Of a stretch of 33,742 bases of DNA, positions 29,316 to 33,742 are shown one piece after another. The stretch is from Motilimonas pumila (GTDB lineage Bacteria > Pseudomonadota > Gammaproteobacteria > Enterobacterales > CBDFNC01): NCBI RefSeq assembly GCF_003596335.1, contig NZ_QZCH01000035.1:1-33742 (forward strand), in the 5' to 3' direction. A program made the translations under genes and the position numbers. The stretch's first letter is position 1. Each line of letters opens with the position of its first letter. Below the pieces are notes generated by a model that saw only the letters and a list, made by a program, of their open reading frames with translations, was not told the DNA's origin and did no database searches.

Positions 29316-30265
29316 GGTTGCCATCCTAAGAAGCGTGTCCAGCCGTATACTTCGTCTTCCAAGTGGCGTTCAAGATATTGGCTCGGTAAGATAATTTGTC
29401 GATAATTTGCTTTTCCTGCCAACTTGGCTTGCAAAGCTCTTTGTTTATATTGATGCACCGCGTTGTTATTGGCGTCTTTGAATACGATATCTAACAGAGG
29501 TTGACTGATTTGACCTACGCTAACGGCTAAGGTTTTCTGTGTTTCTTTATCCCAGGCCGCCGCGTCGAACAATACTAACGCATCAATCGCTGGCTCATTT
29601 TGTGATAATAACGTTTGAATTACGTAGCCAGCGCTATTGCCTTGCGCCATAACCCATAGGTTGTCTTGGGCCATTTCAGGGATTTCTTTTAAGGCGCTTA
29701 GACGTTCAGAAAAAGTGGCTTGATAGGTTTCAGCTAACGCCTTGTCTGCCGCCAGCCAACTCAAATTTAGCTGTGGTGGACTTAAGGTAATGACATGCCA
29801 GCCTTGTGCTTGTAGTTGCAGTCGAAAGCGCTTCAATTGGGCACTGCTCACTGTGCTGTTGAGGTTGGGCAGTAAGATACCCGTGCCTAAAATGGGGGCG
29901 TTTTCAGCTGGCTGGATCAATGCAAAGAGCGGGTCATCTTCATTACCAAGGTTTTCAATACGATTGTTACCATGGTCTAAAGCAAAGTCTGCCAGGTTTT
30001 GCTGATTAAAATAGCGATTAGCAGGAACGATATCTGGAGTGGGTGACGGTGTTAGTTGACTATTTTTGTCACTGGGTTCAATGCCTTGTTCTTTTTGAGC
30101 TGCTTTATTGTCTGTCTTCGTGTCTGTATCGGCTTGAGTGGTTGATTCGGCGCTTTTATCATCATTTGACTCAGTGGTTGCCTCGGGCGCCCCTTGCACT
30201 GACAACGAAGCTGAGGCAATCAACAATATTACCCAGATGGGGTGTTTTATAAGCCTAGTTAACAT
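29312..30265 (-). CDS. DUF3530-type secreted alpha/beta-hydrolase-like protein
   Basis: The 317-residue product has a signal peptide (about 1-25, LIKHPIWVILLIASASLSVQG) and a long polar, Asp/Thr/Ser/Lys-rich disordered segment (about 27-80). A folded region with GTGILLPNLNSTVS and GWHVITLSPPQL follows, and a serine-elbow-like AQGNSAGYVIQ resembles the GxSxG of alpha/beta hydrolases. It fits DUF3530, whose function is unknown; the DUF assignment is from resemblance. The start at ATG 30265 has GGAG five bases upstream; the open frame upstream begins with GTG 30286 and would spoil the signal peptide. Its stop overlaps the dehydrogenase start by 4 nt. Confidence 0.75.
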   Translation of the reverse strand: MLTRLIKHPIWVILLIASASLSVQGAPEATTESNDDKSAESTTQADTDTKTDNKAAQKEQGIEPSDKNSQLTPSPTPDIVPANRYFNQQNLADFALDHGNNRIENLGNEDDPLFALIQPAENAPILGTGILLPNLNSTVSSAQLKRFRLQLQAQGWHVITLSPPQLNLSWLAADKALAETYQATFSERLSALKEIPEMAQDNLWVMAQGNSAGYVIQTLLSQNEPAIDALVLFDAAAWDKETQKTLAVSVGQISQPLLDIVFKDANNNAVHQYKQRALQAKLAGKANYRQIILPSQYLERHLEDEVYGWTRFLGWQP

Positions 30266-30324
30266 GTCTACTCCTGCTTTAACCACTCGTTAGCACGGCA
30301 TTCGGTTCGCCTGAGACGGGAGCA

Positions 30325-30348
30325 AGCTGCTGCATCATTGCAGCAGCT
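30325..30348 (-). repeat. perfect hairpin without U-tract after rapA
   Basis: AGCTGCTGCA (30325-30334) and TGCAGCAGCT (30339-30348) form a perfect ten-base-pair stem with a four-base loop, nine bases past the rapA stop on the minus strand. No T-run follows on either strand, so it is not a classical intrinsic terminator. It might protect the rapA mRNA end or be a protein site. Confidence 0.55.
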
Positions 30349-30356
30349 GTGCATCC

Positions 30357-33266
30357 TTAGTTTTGGGTTGAAACAATAAACCTTAAACTATCCAGTTGTA
30401 ATTGAGTATGACTCAAAATGTGACTTGATTGCGCGAGTAAGTCTTGTAAATGCGTAATCTCCTCACTGCGAATACTCGGGTTTACAGCCTTCAATGCTTC
30501 TAGGCGAGCAATATCTTGACCCACTGCTTGGTGAAGCTTTTCATTTGCTTGCGATTTTATCGCCGCCATTTTGTCTTTGGCTATGGCTTCAGCTTGTGCC
30601 AGTAGTGGGTGGATGGCTTGTTGCGAGGCATTCACTAATTTACTGCCTAAGTGCCTATTTACAGGCTTAAGCTGGTTTTTAAAGGTATCAAAATCCACGT
30701 TATCAGCTAAATCTTTACCACTTTTATCTAACAAAACACGCACTGGTGTTGTGGGAAGAAAACGTTGTAACTGACTGTGCTCACTGGCTGGGGCTTCAAC
30801 CAAGAAAATAAGCTCAAGGAACATAGTGCCAGCGGGTAGGGCTTTATTATTCAGTAAAGATACTGAAGTTGTGCCGGTGTCACCGCTTAAAATAATGTCC
30901 ATGCCGCCACGAATGATAGGGTGCTCCCAGCTTAAATAATGCACATCATCGCGGCTTAGCGCCGTTTCACGGTCGAAGGTAATGGTTGCGCCATCAGATG
31001 GCAGGCCTGGGATATTGGCCACAAGCATGTGCTCGGTAGGATGCAAGACTAAGCAGTTCTCCCCCTTATCGTCTTGGTTAATACCAAGGACATCAAACAG
31101 TTTGAGTGCAAATAAAGGAAATGTGGGTTGCTGGTCGGCGTGAGCCAGTTTGGTCAGAACGTCGCTATTGCTTAAACTACCGGCAGAATTTAATTCCAGT
31201 AATTTGTCTCTACCTTGTTCTAATTGAGCACTCAATTGAGTTTCAAGTTCGTGACTTTGCTGAATCAAGCGCTCTACATCAACGGCGTCTGCTTGCGGCT
31301 CTGCCAGGATTGAAAACAAATCCTCTTTATGAGCGTCGTAGATGTTACGCGCAGCGGGGCAGATTTTTTCGAACGCATTCAAGCCGTGGTGATACCAATC
31401 GTGCAAAATAGCTTGAGAGGTATGTTCAAAATATGGCACGTGAATATCGATATCGTGTTTTTGGCCAATGCGATCTAGGCGGCCGATACGCTGCTCAAGA
31501 AGATCTGGGTTAATGGGCAAATCAAATAACACTAGGTGATGTGAAAATTGAAAGTTACGACCTTCAGAGCCTATTTCTGAACAAATCATGACTTGTGCAC
31601 CGGCCTCTTGTTGTGCGAACCAAGCCGCTGCGCGATCTCGCTCAATAATGGATAAGCCTTCGTGGAACACCGTGGCGCGAATACCTTCTCGAGTTCGTAA
31701 CGACTCTTCAAGTGCTAAAGCCGTGTGGGCTTTAGCGCAGATGACCAAAACCTTTTCATTCTTATTAGCTTGCAATAAACTCAACAGCCAATCAACGCGC
31801 GGGTCAAATTGACACCAAGAGTTATTCTGCCCTTCAAATTCTTGAAAGATTTCTTCTGGGTAAAGTGATTGCCTTGCTTGCTCTTCGATTGTGCCGCCAC
31901 TGGCCATCATCTTGGCAACCTTTAAAGCGGTTTTGTATTGTTCTGGTAAAGCTAATGCAATGGAGTTCAATTGCCGGCAAGGGAAACCTTTTATAGCCGC
32001 TCGGGTATTCCTAAATAAAATACGTCCTGTGCCGTGTTGATCTAGTAGCAGTTTTATTAAGGCGTGTTTAGCCGCATCTTGTTGCTCGACATCATTAGAG
32101 TGGAGATCACTGAGTAATGCCGCGATGTCATGGTGGGCTAATAGCGTTTTGAGCTGCTCCGCCTGTTCGTTGGAAATGCTCGCAGCGTCAAGCAATTGAT
32201 TGACCGTTTCGGCTAAGTCACTGTATTTCTTTTCTTCTTCTACAAAACGCTCGTAATCATAAAACCTATCTGGGTCGAGTAATCGCAAGCGGGCAAAGTG
32301 ACTTTGGTGACCAAGCTGATCTGGAGTTGCTGTCAGTAATAATACTCCAGGGGTTGCTTGTGCAAGAGCTTGCACTACTTGATATTCCCTACTCGGTTCA
32401 TCTTGTTGCCATTTGAGGTGGTGCGCTTCGTCCACTACTAACAAATCCCAATCTGCAGATACGGCTTGCTCGAAGCGGGTCTTTTTTTTGCGCAAGAAGT
32501 CGATGCTACAGATAATTAGCTGCTCGGTATCAAATGGATTATCCGATTCTGCGTAAGCTTCAATACAGCGTTCTTCATCAAAGATACTGAAATGAAGGTT
32601 AAAACGACGCATCATTTCAACGAGCCATTGATGCTGCAACGTTTCTGGCAATACGATTAGTACGCGGTTAGCACGGCCTGAAATGAGTTGTTGGTGAATG
32701 ATTAAACCTGCTTCGATGGTTTTACCTAAACCAACTTCGTCTGCGAGCAATACACGAGGCGCGTGCCGCTTTCCTACTTCTTCCGCGATGTAAAACTGGT
32801 GAGGGATTAAGTCAACTCGCGCCCCCATTAAACCACGTAAATCAGACTGCTGTTGTTCGAACTGATGCTGTAATGCCTGGTAACGCAAATTGTAATATTC
32901 GTTTCTATCTACCTGGCCAGCAAAAAGGCGATCTTGGGGTTTATTAAATTTGATGAAGTTATTAAGCATGGTCTCACGCAGTTCAACTTCTTCTTCAGTG
33001 TCTTTACGAATGCCCAGGTATGAGACTAAGCCACTATCTTCATTTACTTGAGTGACGGTGAGTGTCCAGTCTTCATGACTGAGGATATCGTCGCCGATAT
33101 TAAAGATGACTCGCGTGACAGGAGCGTCGTCTTTAGCATAATTTCTTTTTTCGCCAGAAGCAGGAAAGAGCAGGGTGATTATTCTGCCTTCAACGGCTAC
33201 GACTGTGCCTAAACCTAAATCTGATTCTGTATCGCTTATCCAACGTTGACCTAATGCAAAAGACAT
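30357..33266 (-). CDS. rapA: RNA polymerase-associated ATPase RapA (HepA)
   Basis: RapA is a Swi2/Snf2-type ATPase that binds core RNA polymerase and promotes its recycling after termination. The 969-residue protein has N-terminal Tudor-like RNAP-contact domains (1-110, GQRWISDTESDLGLGTVVAVEG). The helicase core has Walker A DEVGLGKT at 176-183, DEAH at 279-282, LTATPDQLG and the C-terminal lobe motif with QRIGRLDRIGQ. RapA-specific C-terminal domains complete it. Length matches the 968-residue E. coli protein. rapA is divergent from a ribosomal RNA operon, whose main promoter lies about 245 nt away. Confidence 0.96.
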   Translation of the reverse strand: MSFALGQRWISDTESDLGLGTVVAVEGRIITLLFPASGEKRNYAKDDAPVTRVIFNIGDDILSHEDWTLTVTQVNEDSGLVSYLGIRKDTEEEVELRETMLNNFIKFNKPQDRLFAGQVDRNEYYNLRYQALQHQFEQQQSDLRGLMGARVDLIPHQFYIAEEVGKRHAPRVLLADEVGLGKTIEAGLIIHQQLISGRANRVLIVLPETLQHQWLVEMMRRFNLHFSIFDEERCIEAYAESDNPFDTEQLIICSIDFLRKKKTRFEQAVSADWDLLVVDEAHHLKWQQDEPSREYQVVQALAQATPGVLLLTATPDQLGHQSHFARLRLLDPDRFYDYERFVEEEKKYSDLAETVNQLLDAASISNEQAEQLKTLLAHHDIAALLSDLHSNDVEQQDAAKHALIKLLLDQHGTGRILFRNTRAAIKGFPCRQLNSIALALPEQYKTALKVAKMMASGGTIEEQARQSLYPEEIFQEFEGQNNSWCQFDPRVDWLLSLLQANKNEKVLVICAKAHTALALEESLRTREGIRATVFHEGLSIIERDRAAAWFAQQEAGAQVMICSEIGSEGRNFQFSHHLVLFDLPINPDLLEQRIGRLDRIGQKHDIDIHVPYFEHTSQAILHDWYHHGLNAFEKICPAARNIYDAHKEDLFSILAEPQADAVDVERLIQQSHELETQLSAQLEQGRDKLLELNSAGSLSNSDVLTKLAHADQQPTFPLFALKLFDVLGINQDDKGENCLVLHPTEHMLVANIPGLPSDGATITFDRETALSRDDVHYLSWEHPIIRGGMDIILSGDTGTTSVSLLNNKALPAGTMFLELIFLVEAPASEHSQLQRFLPTTPVRVLLDKSGKDLADNVDFDTFKNQLKPVNRHLGSKLVNASQQAIHPLLAQAEAIAKDKMAAIKSQANEKLHQAVGQDIARLEALKAVNPSIRSEEITHLQDLLAQSSHILSHTQLQLDSLRFIVSTQN

Positions 33267-33481
33267 TAATTACTGCTCTCCGTTTGCCGGTGTAGAAAAA
33301 GGGCGGCTATGTTACCTAAAGCAGCTAGGATGATCACTAGCAAACCGTCGCTAATCAGCATAAATAACGATTAAAGTTTTAAAACAATGTTGCCTTAACC
33401 GTTATCGAGCTTTTATATACCTAAGTTAAGGTTATAGACCATGAAGTAAGGCCAATTTGTATAATAAAAGCGCAATAAAAA
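33267..33481. other. intergenic leader and upstream DNA between rapA and the rrn promoter
   Basis: This AT-rich gap has no credible gene. It must carry the rapA promoter on the minus strand, but no candidate is convincing. An inverted repeat CCTTAAC (33393-33399) / GTTAAGG (33425-33431) and an isolated TATAAT (33460-33465) are visible. DNA this close upstream of rRNA promoters often binds Fis; I cannot point to a definite site. Confidence 0.5.
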
Positions 33482-33545
33482 GAAAATGTGAAATATTTTA
33501 AAAAAGGGCTTGCACCAAATTCGTTTGTCCCTATAATGCGCATCC
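33482..33545 (+). promoter_or_regulatory. rRNA operon promoter P1
   Basis: TTGCAC (33510-33515), a 16-nt spacer and TATAAT (33532-33537) are followed by a GC-rich discriminator starting GCGC and then CACTGACACGG, the classical rrn P1 context that gives ppGpp and initiating-NTP control. An A/T-rich UP-element-like stretch lies at 33482-33505. Confidence 0.88.
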
Positions 33546-33659
33546 ACTGACACGGCAGACCAGCTCAATAAGGGCTAGGGTCACAAGCCAATCAGTCTGG
33601 TTCAAAAGCAAGGCTTTTAACCGGGAAAGAAAATTCGATAATTTAATGCAAATTAACGG

Positions 33660-33687
33660 TTGACTTTCAAATCGGCTAGCGTAGAAT
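33660..33687 (+). promoter_or_regulatory. rRNA operon promoter P2
   Basis: TTGACT (33660-33665), 16 nt and TAGAAT (33682-33687), followed by a GCGC discriminator, lie 150 nt after P1. This P1-P2 tandem is usual for gammaproteobacterial rrn operons. Confidence 0.8.
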
Positions 33688-33696
33688 GCGCAGCCC

Positions 33697-33734
33697 TGAC
33701 GAGGCGAAACGCTTCAGTCAAATGTTCTTTAACA
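33697..33734 (+). promoter_or_regulatory. rrn antitermination boxB-like hairpin and boxA
   Basis: A hairpin pairs TGACGAGGCG (33697-33706) with CGCTTC and GTCA (33710-33720, one bulged A, one G-T pair) around an AAA loop. It is followed by TGTTCTTTAACA (33723-33734), one base from the boxA consensus TGCTCTTTAACA. These sites load Nus factors so that RNA polymerase resists Rho in the rRNA genes. The 16S gene must begin beyond the window end. Confidence 0.85.
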
Positions 33735-33742
33735 ATTAGCAA

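Overview
The window is a chromosomal housekeeping segment of a gammaproteobacterium of moderate G+C. Family-level similarity and gene order (queG/nnr-tsaE-amiB-mutL-miaA-hfq-hflX-hflK-hflC-purA; ispB/rplU-rpmA-yhbE-obgE; folA/apaH-apaG-rsmA-pdxA-surA-lptD/djlA...rapA) suggest a marine Alteromonadales-type bacterium. Three blocks that are separate in Escherichia coli lie end to end here. No mobile element, CRISPR array, phage gene or toxin cassette is visible, and coding density is high.

Layout. Positions 1-73 hold the 3' part of a tRNA-Gly(GCC). A DinB-superfamily protein and an unrecognised 74-residue protein follow (190-973, plus strand). A polyphosphate-glucokinase-type ROK kinase and queG come next (998-3033, minus strand). 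From 3038 a long plus-strand run covers metabolite repair (nnr), tRNA t6A and i6A modification (tsaE, miaA), cell-wall splitting (amiB), mismatch repair (mutL), RNA chaperoning and ribosome rescue (hfq, hflX), membrane-protease control (hflK, hflC) and purine synthesis (purA). purA ends tail to tail with ispB, each with its own intrinsic terminator. Divergent from ispB are rplU-rpmA, a DMT transporter and obgE. A two-gene YjjP/YjjB (split ThrE-type) exporter and folA follow.

From 20715 the strand changes. apaH, apaG, rsmA, pdxA, surA and lptD form one compact minus-strand unit, with overlaps or gaps of 3-15 nt, that links outer-membrane biogenesis, ribosome maturation and vitamin B6 synthesis. 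djlA is divergent from lptD. On the minus strand come rapA, a DUF3530 secreted protein and a D-2-hydroxyacid dehydrogenase. The last two occupy the place that rluA holds in E. coli. The final ~260 nt carry a ribosomal RNA operon leader (P1, P2, boxB-like hairpin, boxA) reading out of the window; the 16S gene lies beyond the end.

I did not find a convincing undescribed system. The observations most worth a second look are regulatory: a ppgK terminator embedded in the 3' end of the converging 74-aa gene, a three-copy motif that can form alternative hairpins before ppgK, a 20-bp near-palindrome at the predicted lptD start site, a hairpin just before the rplU ribosome binding site, and a terminator plus minimal ORF in front of the TTG-started hflX.
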